DNA of 64,000 nucleotides from Agarilytica sp045430305 (GTDB taxonomy: Bacteria > Pseudomonadota > Gammaproteobacteria > Pseudomonadales > Cellvibrionaceae): positions 1,240,001-1,304,000 of the forward strand of contig JAILXW010000001.1 of the NCBI GenBank assembly GCA_045430305.1, given 5' to 3'. The notes under the pieces were generated by a model that saw nothing but the letters and a program-made list of their open reading frames with translations, did no database searches and had not been told where the DNA came from. This document shows, piece by piece, positions 1 through 9,085 of this stretch. The number at the start of each line of letters is the position of its first letter. Positions within the stretch are counted from its first letter, which is position 1. The translations under genes and the position numbers were made by a program.

Positions 1-155
1 TGGCAACCATTGAACGCGGCTACAGCGTAACCCGCGATAAAGAAAATAAAATAGTACGATCGATTCAGCAAGTAAACACAGGGGATTCAATCAAGATGCA
101 AGTAAGTGATGGTGAAATTCTAGCAAATGTAACTTCGACTCAAGAAAAGCTTTAG
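1..155 (+). CDS. xseA: Exodeoxyribonuclease VII large subunit, C-terminal end (partial)
   Basis: Only about the last 50 residues are inside the window, read in frame 3 from position 3 and ending in STQEKL before a TAG at 153-155. The segment begins ATIERGYSVT and continues with a DGEILANV-like element. An RGYSV/T segment followed by a short basic stretch and a GD...V.V.DG..... pattern is typical of the XseA C-terminus. XseA is the large subunit of exonuclease VII, which degrades single-stranded DNA from both ends in mismatch repair and recombination. The next gene starts 11 bases after the stop. The assignment rests on this short tail alone, so the catalytic core and the start cannot be checked. 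Confidence 0.72.
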   Translation, partial: ATIERGYSVTRDKENKIVRSIQQVNTGDSIKMQVSDGEILANVTSTQEKL

Positions 156-166
156 AGGAAAAAGTA

Positions 167-1888
167 ATGGAATTACATCTTGAATCTGTTCATGTTCCAT
201 ATTTGTTGGAAACCGTTGCATTTTTACTGGCAGTGGTCGTTATCGTACCGCTATTTAAAAAAATAAAGGTCAGCCCTATTTTGGGCTATCTCGCAATTGG
301 CGCTCTTATTGGCCCTCATGCCATAGGCGTTATTCATGACATCACCGAAGTACAACACTTCGCCGAACTAGGCGTTATCTTTTTACTTTTCACTATCGGG
401 TTAGAATTATCTTTTGAACGTTTAAAGGCGTATTCAGGGCTTATATTCGGTCTGGGTGCTAGCCAGGTAATAACTTGTGCATGCGCTATTGGCTTGGCTG
501 CATATTTTTGGGGAAATGATATTCAGGCCTCCATCATTATCGGCTTGTGCCTTTCTCTCTCGTCCACCGCTATGGTGGTCCAGCTTTTGAGTGAACGTGG
601 AGAGCTATCTTCACAGCACGGCCGAAGTAGTTTTTCTGTGTTACTTTTTCAAGATCTTGCGGTTGTTCCAATTCTTATTTTGCTGGCCACTTTTGGCAAA
701 GGGGAAGAAGGCGACGGCGTAATCGCAGCCATAAGCATCGCGTTCACAAAGGCAGTTATAGCGATTGGGCTTATTGTTCTAATCGGCCGTTTTGGTTTAC
801 GAAAATTTTTCGAGATCGCCGCGCATACACGCAGTATTGATGTTTTTACTGCAATGACATTACTTACGATTCTCGCCATTTCTATGGCGACAGGTGTCGC
901 GGGTTTATCAATGGCGTTAGGCGCTTTTCTCGCGGGCTTACTCCTAGCCGAAACAGAGTTTCGCCACCAAATCGAAGGGGAAATAGAACCCTTTAAAGGT
1001 CTCTTTCTGGGGCTGTTTTTTATGGGCGTCGGAATGAATCTGGATTTCGTCGTCGCTTTTGAACGTGGTATTTGGGTACTGGCATCAGTAGTAGGCCTAA
1101 TTGCAACGAAAGCGATTATCACATTTATATGTGCCCGCTTATTTCGCGTACGTACCGATCACGCCATTCGTTCAGCCTTACTTTTGTCTGAAGGCGGCGA
1201 ATTTGCGTTTGTTGTTATTGGTCAAGCCACCTTAACTTATAATATTGTCAGCGTTGACGTCGGTCAGTTCATGGTTGTGGTTGCGGGGCTTTCGATGATG
1301 CTCACACCCGTACTCGCATTTGTGGGCCAAAAAGCCAGCGAGCGCTTTGCTAACGACACCTCCCTCACTACCGATTGTATTAATGATCAAGAAATTCATG
1401 ATCATGTGGTTATTGCAGGGTTTGGCCGTGTAGGAAAGGCAGTTGCAACAATCCTCCAAAATGAACAGATTCCATATATTGGTATCGACAATAATACGGA
1501 AGAGATTAGCGAGCTTCGTAAAACCAACTCCTCCCTTTTTGTCGGCGATGCATCACGTGCTGAAGTGTTACGACAAACCGGTGTAGAGCGTGCAGCTGCT
1601 TTGCTTATCACAATGAACTCATCAAAAGCGGCAATACGTACATTACACGTCGCACGGCAACACTGGCCAGACCTAACCATTATCGTACGCGCACACGACA
1701 CTTCCCACTCGGAAGAATTGATGGCGATGGGAGCCTCCCAAGTTGTACCTGAAACACTCGAAGCCAGTCTGCAACTTTCAAATTGTGTATTGCGTTCAAC
1801 GGGGCTCAGCCGAGAAGAAGCAAATACGATCGTTGACAACATTCGAAATTTGGCTCCGGTCAGAAATTACGACTCGGTGAGTTCTTGA
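167..1888 (+). CDS. CPA2-family cation:proton antiporter with RCK/TrkA-N domain (KefB/KefC type)
   Basis: An inner-membrane antiporter expected to exchange K+ or Na+ for protons. Residues 1-390 are a run of hydrophobic helices of the Na+/H+ exchanger fold, with family motifs such as FTIGLELS (about 75-82) and LLFQDLAVVP (about 158). A Rossmann RCK-N domain starts near residue 409 with the nucleotide-binding GFGRVG motif and includes GDASRAEVL. At 573 aa it fits the Kef family, but no KefF/KefG-like quinone-reductase partner is adjacent, so glutathione gating is not shown. A purine-rich AGAGG precedes the ATG by about 8 bases. Function as an antiporter is well supported; the ion and ligand are not. 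Confidence 0.9.
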   Translation: MELHLESVHVPYLLETVAFLLAVVVIVPLFKKIKVSPILGYLAIGALIGPHAIGVIHDITEVQHFAELGVIFLLFTIGLELSFERLKAYSGLIFGLGASQVITCACAIGLAAYFWGNDIQASIIIGLCLSLSSTAMVVQLLSERGELSSQHGRSSFSVLLFQDLAVVPILILLATFGKGEEGDGVIAAISIAFTKAVIAIGLIVLIGRFGLRKFFEIAAHTRSIDVFTAMTLLTILAISMATGVAGLSMALGAFLAGLLLAETEFRHQIEGEIEPFKGLFLGLFFMGVGMNLDFVVAFERGIWVLASVVGLIATKAIITFICARLFRVRTDHAIRSALLLSEGGEFAFVVIGQATLTYNIVSVDVGQFMVVVAGLSMMLTPVLAFVGQKASERFANDTSLTTDCINDQEIHDHVVIAGFGRVGKAVATILQNEQIPYIGIDNNTEEISELRKTNSSLFVGDASRAEVLRQTGVERAAALLITMNSSKAAIRTLHVARQHWPDLTIIVRAHDTSHSEELMAMGASQVVPETLEASLQLSNCVLRSTGLSREEANTIVDNIRNLAPVRNYDSVSS

Positions 1889-2038
1889 GCCACACCAACT
1901 TGATTTTTACACGGCCCTTCGAGAGATCACCACGAAACGCCCCTAAACCGGGCAGAACTGATTTGAATCAAGGATCACATTCAAGAGAACATTTAATATT
2001 TCTATCGTAACTTATTATTTGTAATTGAAGAGTGAAAG

Positions 2039-2626
2039 ATGAAAAAGAGTTTTTTTATTAGTTTGATGATTGTTTTATTTTCAGCCCCAAGTTTTGCATA
2101 TGAAAAAGGGGAAATCGTCGCAAAATTTGGATTTGCCCATGTAAAGCCAAATGGAGACGGCGCCTTAGATGGGGCATTAGACGTAGAAAGTGATACGCAA
2201 ATAGGTTTAACACTTACCTATATGCTTAGCGATAACCTGGGTTTAGGTTTATTAGCTGCAACGCCTTTTAGCCACGACATTACCGTTTCTGGCGATAAAG
2301 TTGGCGAAGTAAGTCATTTACCACCTACGTTCACATTACAATATCATTTTAATAATTCATCCGATATAAAACCGTATGTCGGCGCGGGCCTAAACTACAC
2401 GATCTTTTTTGAAGAGGAGTCTGTACTAGGTGACCTTGCTCTCGACAGCTCTGTAGGTCTTGCTCTAGAAGCGGGTGTTGATTTTGCCATTCACCAAAAC
2501 TGGGGAGTAAATGTGTCTGTCTGGAACATCGACATTGATAGCGACGCAGAACTCGATGGCGCAGAACTTGATACCGTCGAAATTGACCCTTGGGTCTTTA
2601 TGATCGGTGCAGCTTACACGTTTTAA
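2039..2626 (+). CDS. ompW: OmpW-family outer membrane protein
   Basis: A 195-residue outer-membrane beta barrel. Residues 1-20 form a signal peptide ending FSAPSFA, followed by amphipathic strands. Features seen are YMLSDNLGLGLLAATPFSHDI, typical of OmpW strand 3 and its turn, a KPYVGAGLNYT strand, and a terminal aromatic residue (AAYTF), the usual Bam recognition signal. OmpW proteins are small eight-stranded barrels linked to passage of hydrophobic molecules and to stress adaptation. The gene stands alone with about 150 bases upstream and a hairpin just after its stop. The acidic insertion near residues 40-50 (DGALDGALDVESD) is a local oddity and probably a loop. Confidence 0.88.
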   Translation: MKKSFFISLMIVLFSAPSFAYEKGEIVAKFGFAHVKPNGDGALDGALDVESDTQIGLTLTYMLSDNLGLGLLAATPFSHDITVSGDKVGEVSHLPPTFTLQYHFNNSSDIKPYVGAGLNYTIFFEEESVLGDLALDSSVGLALEAGVDFAIHQNWGVNVSVWNIDIDSDAELDGAELDTVEIDPWVFMIGAAYTF

Positions 2627-2642
2627 CTCACTGCTAACGACA

Positions 2643-2669
2643 GTAAAGCCGGGCAAAACTCGGCTTTAC
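2643..2669 (+). terminator. Hairpin downstream of ompW
   Basis: A perfect 9-bp stem (GTAAAGCCG with CGGCTTTAC) encloses a 9-nt loop, 16 bases after the ompW stop. No clear T-run follows, so it may be a weak terminator or an mRNA-stabilising hairpin. Confidence 0.5.
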
Positions 2670-2787
2670 AAGCTTCTACCCCCTCTCTTTTCTCGCCGAG
2701 TCTTTCTAGACCCGCAGGCACTTAGATTCTACGCCACTATTTTTGATACACTAGCTCACCTATTTTAACGCTCCAAGCTAGCTTTCT

Positions 2788-3594
2788 ATGCAGTCAGAAA
2801 TACCCCACCCAATATTTGAAGTGAAAAACGCACGCGTATTTCGTGGTATGCACTGTGTTTTTGAGAACCTCTCCCTTAGTTTTAAAGAAGGCGAGCACGT
2901 TGCCATTCTTGGCCCTAATGGTGCTGGCAAAACAACGCTATTGAAACTCATCACGCGGGAGATCAGCCCCGTCGTTCACGAAGATTCACATATCAAGCTA
3001 TTCGGCCAGGAGCGCGTCAACATATGGCAACTACGAAAAAAAATTGGCGTTGTATCACAAGACTTTCAAAGTAAGTATGAAGCGCTAGCAACCGGATTAG
3101 ACGTAGTGGTTTCGGCTTTTTTTGGATCTGTCGGCCTTCATCAGCATCAAGATGTAACCCAAGAACATATTAAGCGCGCAGAAAGAGAGCTAGGAAGGTT
3201 TGGCATAAGCAACCTTAGAGACCGGCAGTTTTTGCAGCTTTCCACAGGCCAGCAACGACGACTTCTACTCGCTCGCGCATGCATTCATAAACCTCGAGTA
3301 CTTGTGTTTGATGAACCGACGAATAGCTTAGACGTAAGCGCTGCGTTTCAAATATTACAAGACATGCGCAATTTGGCAAGAGAAGGATGCACCATTATTT
3401 TAGTGACGCATCACCTGCAAGAAGTGATTCCTGAGATTTCGCGCGTTGCCTTATTAGAAAAAGGAAAAGTAAATTTTGATGGGGAAAAACATTTAGCGCT
3501 TAACAGTGAAAACCTCAGTAACCTTTTCAACACACCCTTAGATGTCAGTAAATCAAACGAGTTTTATAGCTGGACACCCGCGCGACAACAATAG
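2788..3594 (+). CDS. ABC transporter ATP-binding protein, no permease nearby
   Basis: A single cytoplasmic ABC ATPase domain of 268 aa. Visible motifs in order: Walker A GPNGAGKTT (about residues 42-50), Q-loop VVSQDFQ, signature LSTGQQRR (S-T-G-Q in place of L-S-G-G-Q), Walker B VLVFDEPT, D-loop SLD and H-loop VTHH. The sequence resembles the YlmA/ModF-like group of stand-alone ATPases. No permease or binding protein is adjacent, so the substrate is unknown. The ATG at 2788 lacks an obvious Shine-Dalgarno; I kept it because the next in-frame ATG would cut into the domain. The downstream TonB-dependent receptor is on the same strand 78 bases away, which might hint at metal or cofactor import, but that is inference. 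Confidence 0.85.
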   Translation: MQSEIPHPIFEVKNARVFRGMHCVFENLSLSFKEGEHVAILGPNGAGKTTLLKLITREISPVVHEDSHIKLFGQERVNIWQLRKKIGVVSQDFQSKYEALATGLDVVVSAFFGSVGLHQHQDVTQEHIKRAERELGRFGISNLRDRQFLQLSTGQQRRLLLARACIHKPRVLVFDEPTNSLDVSAAFQILQDMRNLAREGCTIILVTHHLQEVIPEISRVALLEKGKVNFDGEKHLALNSENLSNLFNTPLDVSKSNEFYSWTPARQQ

Positions 3595-3672
3595 ATTCGA
3601 CGCATTACATCAATCTATAACAGATAAACTATAACTCAAAATTTGTAGTAAAAAAAAAGGAAAGGAGTGGTA

Positions 3673-5715
3673 ATGTCAAACTTTGGTCAAACGATCTGCA
3701 AACTTATGGTGTTTAGCACTTCATTTTATTCACTTTGTGCTCTTTCAAATACTGCGAATATACCACCTCAAGCAGATGAAGAAATTATTGTCATTGGGGA
3801 AAACCGAAGTAACTTCACGATTATTACCGAGAACGCACAAAAACTTGTCGATATGCCCGGCGCATTGGGCGACCCTATTTCCGCTGTTTATGCACTGCCT
3901 GGTGTTGTGTCTGACAACGAAAGTGGTGAACCATCGGTACGAGGGTCTTCGCCAGAAGACAATCTTTTTATGGTGGATGACCTTCCGTCAGCCTATATAT
4001 TTCATACCTTTTCAAACTCAGTCTTTAGTGAATTTATCATTCAAGATTTTGCCTTGTATTCTGCGGCGTTCGGCCCTGAGTATGGCGATGTGACAGGCGC
4101 AGTATTCGACGTGAAGTTGCGCGACCCTGAAATTGAGGCGTTCTCTACCGTATTGGATTTTTCTCTTTTGCGCTCTGGCCTGTTTACCGAGGGTGCAATT
4201 GGAGAAAATTCCGCATTGTATTTGTCTGCTCGTAAAAGCTTTATTCACTTGTTGGTGCCAGAGCAAGAAGAAGATGGGATTCGCATTAGCCAGCTACCAC
4301 AAGATACCGATTATCAATTTAAGTTTTTACATTACATTAACGATCGTCAAAAACTCACATTTTCAGCTAACGGCGCTACCGATAAGGCAGAAGCGGAATT
4401 TACGCGAGAATCTGATATCGCCCAAAGCAACCCTGATTTTGAAGGCGATGCGAAGTTAACAACAGCCTTCAACGGGCAAAACCTACGTTATGAGATTCTC
4501 GAATCGGAACGCTTTAGCTTTTTAGCGACTGCGGGGAATATGGTTTCAACCACAGACCTAGATTGGGGGGATGATTTTTTTAACAAGCTAGAAGAACACT
4601 CCCAGACATTTCACTCGAAGTCCAGAATATCCTTACACCAAAAGTTCGACTTTTATATCGGTGCTCAAATCAAAAACTCGAATTACAACATGAAGTTTGA
4701 TCAAGTTTTATTTACTTGCACCGAGTTTGACCCGGATTGTACGCTCAATCGACGTGAACGAATTCAAGACACAATCTCAGCTGATGTTACTGACACCTTG
4801 GCTTATATCGATAACACCGTTACGCCTTTCGACTGGCTAGCGCTAAACATAGGCGCTCAGTGGCACAAAAATGATTACAATAATGAATCTTTTCTCCACC
4901 CCAGATTTTCTATAGATTTTCAATTGGGGGATAAAACAACATTAAGCAGTAAGTACGGTCAATACGACCGCTTACCTGAAATAGAATTTGTATTACCAGA
5001 GCTTGGAAACCCTGACTTAGCCTCCCTACAAGCGAAACACTACGCAACCGGCATCACTCAAGAAATCGCCCAGGGCTGGAGTGTAAACCTCGAACTTTAT
5101 TACAAAGAATTAACCAATATTCCTTTAGCACTAGATTCAGAAGGGCTTGATGGCGATCAATTGTATGCCAGTGACATCAGTGGCGAGGCCTACGGTTTAG
5201 ACTTGCTTGTAAACAAGGAACGTACAGACAAATGGTACTCTTGGCTGGCCTTGAGTATAGGGCGAAGCAAACGAACCAACGAACAAACCAGCGAAACAAA
5301 AAATTATTTTTTAGATACGCCAATGGTGTTTAATTGGGTCCTAAATTACCAAGTGACGAATATGTTTAACGTCGGCTGGAGATGGAACATAAAAAGCGGT
5401 AAAGCCTACACCCCTATAGTTGGCACTCAAGAGAATCCGTATTTTGAAGATTCGGTGCTTCCCGTATATGGTGACCCCTACTCTGAGCAGCTTCCTCTTT
5501 ATAGCCGATTGGACCTTCGCTTCAAGTGGGAAATACCCATGGGAAAAACCCAAGGCGCAGTCATTGTTGACATTATAAATGCATTAAATCAAGAAAATAC
5601 GACTAGCCGAACACTTGATTATGACAATGTAGAAACAATAGATGACGACGTTAAAACCGTTGATACTGTATCGCCAGGTATCATTCCCACGATTGGATTC
5701 CGCTACGAATTTTAA
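3673..5715 (+). CDS. TonB-dependent outer membrane receptor
   Basis: An outer-membrane receptor of about 680 aa. The start is the ATG at 3673, placed 5 bases after AAGGAG, rather than a GTG two codons upstream. A signal peptide (about 1-26) is followed by EEIIVIG, which looks like a TonB box, then a plug domain (about 45-150; motif GGEPSVRGSSPEDN-like with SVRG) and a beta barrel ending in Phe (GFRYEF). It is compact for the family, and the plug motif VRGSSPEDNLFMVDD follows the usual RG.....N...VDG pattern. Substrate cannot be read from the sequence. It is convergent with a membrane-bound RoxA-like cytochrome, so the two may share a substrate, but no shared operon exists. Confidence 0.85.
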   Translation: MSNFGQTICKLMVFSTSFYSLCALSNTANIPPQADEEIIVIGENRSNFTIITENAQKLVDMPGALGDPISAVYALPGVVSDNESGEPSVRGSSPEDNLFMVDDLPSAYIFHTFSNSVFSEFIIQDFALYSAAFGPEYGDVTGAVFDVKLRDPEIEAFSTVLDFSLLRSGLFTEGAIGENSALYLSARKSFIHLLVPEQEEDGIRISQLPQDTDYQFKFLHYINDRQKLTFSANGATDKAEAEFTRESDIAQSNPDFEGDAKLTTAFNGQNLRYEILESERFSFLATAGNMVSTTDLDWGDDFFNKLEEHSQTFHSKSRISLHQKFDFYIGAQIKNSNYNMKFDQVLFTCTEFDPDCTLNRRERIQDTISADVTDTLAYIDNTVTPFDWLALNIGAQWHKNDYNNESFLHPRFSIDFQLGDKTTLSSKYGQYDRLPEIEFVLPELGNPDLASLQAKHYATGITQEIAQGWSVNLELYYKELTNIPLALDSEGLDGDQLYASDISGEAYGLDLLVNKERTDKWYSWLALSIGRSKRTNEQTSETKNYFLDTPMVFNWVLNYQVTNMFNVGWRWNIKSGKAYTPIVGTQENPYFEDSVLPVYGDPYSEQLPLYSRLDLRFKWEIPMGKTQGAVIVDIINALNQENTTSRTLDYDNVETIDDDVKTVDTVSPGIIPTIGFRYEF

Positions 5716-5763
5716 TGGTTAGTCATCATTTGAAGAATATTTTTTTGTTGTATCGAAAAAAAA

Positions 5764-5791
5764 TGAAGGCGAAATTTTCATTTCGCCTTCA
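5764..5791 (-). terminator. Intrinsic terminator, RoxA-like gene side
   Basis: An 11-bp perfect stem (TGAAGGCGAAA with TTTCGCCTTCA) with a 6-nt loop. On the minus strand it is followed by a run of eight or more T, so it fits the end of the cytochrome gene. It can also serve the convergent TonB receptor gene. Confidence 0.85.
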
Positions 5792-5861
5792 ACAATTCAC
5801 ATACTATTATTGCGAGTAGATAACTGCTCTCGATGAACACATATTCCTGAAGCAATAGTCC

Positions 5862-7520
5862 TTACAAGGTTTTTAGGTATTCAATCAACGCCCACTTATC
5901 TTCATCTCTCAGACTCGTAGCAATTGTATGCCCCGTGTTGGCATTACCAGGTAATGAGGTGTCAAACAAAGATGTATTGTCTTGATTATCGTGACGCATG
6001 CCCAGGTGTTTAGCATCCAATTCGCTGCCGCCAACATAAAACTGCTTCGGCCTTTCTTCTTCGCCCTTCAATAAATCATAAATCGTCGGCACCGAACCAT
6101 TGTGTAAAAATGGCCCCGTCGCCCAAATGCCATTTAGTGGGCGCGCTTTATACGCTTGGCGCGTCAAGTCCAATTTTGCTGAATACACGTCAGCATCTTC
6201 TGTGACATACGCCGTTATGGTATCAATTGGACGTCGTAATATCGCCCCGATGGTAGCATTGATGACAACGTTGATCGTTGCAGCTTCTTCACCAAATGTT
6301 TCACCCGCTACTATGGCGAGGTCTTTTCCTTCTAATGGGCCTGTTTTAGATGTAAAGGTAGCAAAGTTTTTCGCCATTAAAGGATCGGTTCCAATTAATT
6401 TCGTATCAACTAATTTGGCTCGAATTTTTCGCTTAGGGTCTCGGTCATCAATGAGCTCGTGACAAGCCTTGCATTGCTCTACATATATATTTTTACCCTT
6501 TTCTGCCAGCGCATCATTTATGTCGCCAAATATAGATTCGTCCCACTTAGGCGACATCAAATCGTATAGTTTGGACTGAATGTAACCGAGTTCGACAATA
6601 TCGACTGACGATTTATACCCCCAGCCCTTCTCCAACATATTTATTTCACCGTAAACAGCAAGTGCCGTTGTTACATTTTGCCCTAGCGGGCCGGGGTTTT
6701 TATTGGGCGCAGAACCATTCCATTGCACCAAGTCAAAATGAGAGGCATCCCACAACATGGGAATGCTCACTGGTGCATCTGGTTGATGATAATTTTCAGG
6801 CATCTCTAACGCGGCAGAGGTCACGGCATTAAAGATTCTCCCGAATGCATCTAAACGGCCATAACCGTAATCGACATCCACGCGATTCGTGTACAAACGT
6901 CGATCAAAAAATGTAGCTCTTGCTTCAATCACGTTCTTTAAGGATTGCTGCTCCTTTTCACTTGCTGCACCCATACGCTGAGCCAGCCGTTGAAACTTTT
7001 CATGATCGTTCAAGTGCGCATTCAATGCAGTCGAAATTTCACTTTCAAACTGCGAGAAGTTGAGCATTCCTGGCGCACCATCAATGAGGTAGCGTGTTCC
7101 TTCAAAGCTCAGTAACCCGGTGTGGCAGGCCGCGCAAGAGATGCCTATCCAGCCCGTACCGGTATGAGTAAAACCAACGGGTAGCCCATCTGGGTTATTC
7201 GCTGCCTTGTCTTGTGTGATGAAACCTAAAGCTTTCATCAGTTGATTGTCAGACAAAAGTACGTCGCTGGTCGCTTGCTCCAAATTCATGAACAAGTCGT
7301 AGGGCATAATCTTAGAGCCAAAACCAGTAAAGTGAAATTGTTGGCGTATGTCGTCTGACCAGTTTTGCTCCAGTGTGGAAAGTGATTCTGGCAAGCTATA
7401 CCCATCAAATTTCTTTTGACTGGGTATCTGCAATAATGCCAGAACAACAATTAAGCAAATAAGGGCCAAAAAAACCAAAGGAATGGCAATCACGAAACGC
7501 CATGTTTTTGAAAATCGCAT
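5862..7520 (-). CDS. Membrane-anchored diheme c-type cytochrome, RoxA/RoxB-like
   Basis: The start is the ATG at 7520, which puts a single hydrophobic anchor at residues 8-31; a TTG 29 codons upstream is less likely. About 552 aa. Two covalent heme motifs are visible, CAACH (129-133) and CKACH (350-354), plus a conserved W-x-G-P-F-L-H-N-G-S-V-P element near 466-477 containing a possible distal His or substrate-pocket residues. This architecture is that of the RoxA/RoxB rubber oxygenase and MauG/BCCP-related diheme families. The protein should face the periplasm and act in oxygen- or peroxide-dependent oxidation. Known RoxA proteins are secreted, whereas this one is membrane tethered, so rubber cleavage must not be assumed. 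A strong terminator follows the gene. Confidence 0.78.
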   Translation of the reverse strand: MRFSKTWRFVIAIPLVFLALICLIVVLALLQIPSQKKFDGYSLPESLSTLEQNWSDDIRQQFHFTGFGSKIMPYDLFMNLEQATSDVLLSDNQLMKALGFITQDKAANNPDGLPVGFTHTGTGWIGISCAACHTGLLSFEGTRYLIDGAPGMLNFSQFESEISTALNAHLNDHEKFQRLAQRMGAASEKEQQSLKNVIEARATFFDRRLYTNRVDVDYGYGRLDAFGRIFNAVTSAALEMPENYHQPDAPVSIPMLWDASHFDLVQWNGSAPNKNPGPLGQNVTTALAVYGEINMLEKGWGYKSSVDIVELGYIQSKLYDLMSPKWDESIFGDINDALAEKGKNIYVEQCKACHELIDDRDPKRKIRAKLVDTKLIGTDPLMAKNFATFTSKTGPLEGKDLAIVAGETFGEEAATINVVINATIGAILRRPIDTITAYVTEDADVYSAKLDLTRQAYKARPLNGIWATGPFLHNGSVPTIYDLLKGEEERPKQFYVGGSELDAKHLGMRHDNQDNTSLFDTSLPGNANTGHTIATSLRDEDKWALIEYLKTL

Positions 7521-7807
7521 AGATGGTACTGCCTTTATTCTTATTTTCGTATACGCCGCTAGTTTTTGTCGTTCGTCTTTTTTTGCCGTCGCCTCTTGCC
7601 CTTTCAACTACAAAACAGGCACGCTCACAGCAAGTTTCCACTACGTTTAACGCTAGCACAGGCGCCGCCCCTTCGCCGAAAATAGACCTATTGGAAGTAA
7701 CCCCAAAAGCTAACTATTGGAGCGCTTTTTGCTTTATTCCTATTAATGACGACATTTTGTCGAGTTATTGACTGTTGAGTTGAATCTAGAGTGGAAGTGT
7801 AAACAGC

Positions 7808-8341
7808 ATGACAATTGACTATTTAGCAATATTGGACACGGGCTTTAAGGTAGCGATGGGCATGACGTTGACCATGGCATCATTGTGGGCGAGTAAGCAG
7901 TGGCGCGATCACAACAGCCCAGTGAAAACACGACCTGAACAAAAGAAGATCTTCTTGCTGGAAGAAATTTCAGCGGAGGTGGGTCGTGTAAACCATTGTT
8001 TTGCAAAGTATTCTTCTTTGGTAATCGAGTCTACACGCTTTGGTAAACGCTGGCCCCCAGCTCGTAAACAAGAACTCGATCGCATCAATGAAGCACTAGT
8101 AAGAGACTTTGAGCGTCTCGCTGCGGCAGAGGCGAAATTGCTGATGCTAGGGGAAAAAACCATGGAAAAAACACTGCGTCTTTACGCTGCAAAAATCGCC
8201 TTTTTCCGTAAGCAGGTATACATCGGGCGACAAGATATTAGCGAACAAGAGATTGCCGATATTAAGCAGGGTATTATGCAGCTACGCGAACAGTTCTATG
8301 AGCTATTAAGCCGTCGCTACGACAAACTATTGGCAGCGTAG
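7808..8341 (+). CDS. Unknown membrane-anchored coiled-coil protein
   Basis: I do not recognise this 177-aa protein. A hydrophobic segment at about residues 8-28 suggests one N-terminal membrane anchor, followed by a basic stretch and a long charged, helical region rich in E, K, R, A and L (about 45-175) compatible with coiled coils. No cysteine pair or catalytic motif stands out. A GGAAG about 10 bases upstream can act as ribosome binding site and a strong bidirectional terminator closes the gene, so it looks like a real monocistronic unit. The amphipathic helical body suggests a structural or protein-binding role in the cytoplasm, which is inference only. Confidence 0.65.
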   Translation: MTIDYLAILDTGFKVAMGMTLTMASLWASKQWRDHNSPVKTRPEQKKIFLLEEISAEVGRVNHCFAKYSSLVIESTRFGKRWPPARKQELDRINEALVRDFERLAAAEAKLLMLGEKTMEKTLRLYAAKIAFFRKQVYIGRQDISEQEIADIKQGIMQLREQFYELLSRRYDKLLAA

Positions 8342-8359
8342 AAAATATAATGTAAAAAA

Positions 8360-8390
8360 AACGCAGTGAGAGAACGCCTCTCGCTGCGTT
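8360..8390. terminator. Bidirectional intrinsic terminator
   Basis: A 13-bp stem (AACGCAGTGAGAG with CTCTCGCTGCGTT, one G-T wobble), loop AACGC, flanked by an A-run on the left and a T-run on the right. It separates the convergent unknown gene (plus) and PilZ gene (minus). Confidence 0.93.
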
Positions 8391-8416
8391 TTTTGTTTCT
8401 GACCAGTAGAAATGTT

Positions 8417-8821
8417 CTAGGCGGGAAAATCTGCCGCGTACTTTTCGACCCACTCTTTCGCCGCCTCATCGCTCGTGAGGTCACGCCCTTCGGCTTCAAA
8501 CATCTCAAAACGGTAATGCTCTATGTGGCATATCTGCTCGATCATTCTCACACTAAATTGCGTTGATTGATCATTAAATTCAACACCAACTGCATAAGCG
8601 TCACGCTCACGTCGGCACCATGCCACAGTACCATCAGCCTCAAAGGGCTTACGATCTAGGCCAATACGAATATGTATGCTGCTGCCTTCTTTTACTGGCG
8701 CCTCAGATACAAAACACAAACCGCCACGACCAACATCGCGCAAACGATCGGAGTGCTTAGGCGCTTCATCAAGAGAATAGGCAATGGGAATATCAGATGG
8801 GTGACGAATAAAACGCCGCAT
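8417..8821 (-). CDS. PilZ domain protein with altered second motif
   Basis: A cytoplasmic protein of about 134 aa. I chose the ATG at 8821 because GGGAGGA lies 4-6 bases upstream and the protein then begins MRRFIRHPSD, the usual PilZ opening; the upstream extension adds 32 residues with no family similarity. The first c-di-GMP motif RxxxR is intact (RRFIR, residues 2-6). The second, normally D/N-x-S-x-x-G, reads DVGRGG, so the Ser is Gly. The PilZ barrel continues through GTVAWCRRE and GVEF. A C-terminal tail (about 100-134) is family-external. It probably senses c-di-GMP or acts as a non-binding PilZ adaptor. No partner gene is adjacent. Confidence 0.85.
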   Translation of the reverse strand: MRRFIRHPSDIPIAYSLDEAPKHSDRLRDVGRGGLCFVSEAPVKEGSSIHIRIGLDRKPFEADGTVAWCRRERDAYAVGVEFNDQSTQFSVRMIEQICHIEHYRFEMFEAEGRDLTSDEAAKEWVEKYAADFPA

Positions 8822-9085
8822 AGCATCCTCCCTCTCGTTGATGGAGTTCAGCCATTCTGCGTAAAAATCTAACCAGGGGTTGCAAAACACCCCAAAATAA
8901 AACCTTTCAGCTCTCACAATCCCCCCTTAGAACATTGCGAAATAAAAGAAAGTAATACAGAAGGAGGAACACGCCTTAATATTATATACGACGCCTACCA
9001 CTGACTTAATGACGCCTCTTTCTGCACTTCTTATTATTAGGTATAGCTCAACTGTGCGAAGTTTCACAAAATTAGCGCCTAAACA

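Noticed and set aside
7523..7771. Plus-strand open frame upstream of the unknown coiled-coil gene
   Set aside because: It overlaps the start of the RoxA-like gene, has no ribosome site and an atypical composition.
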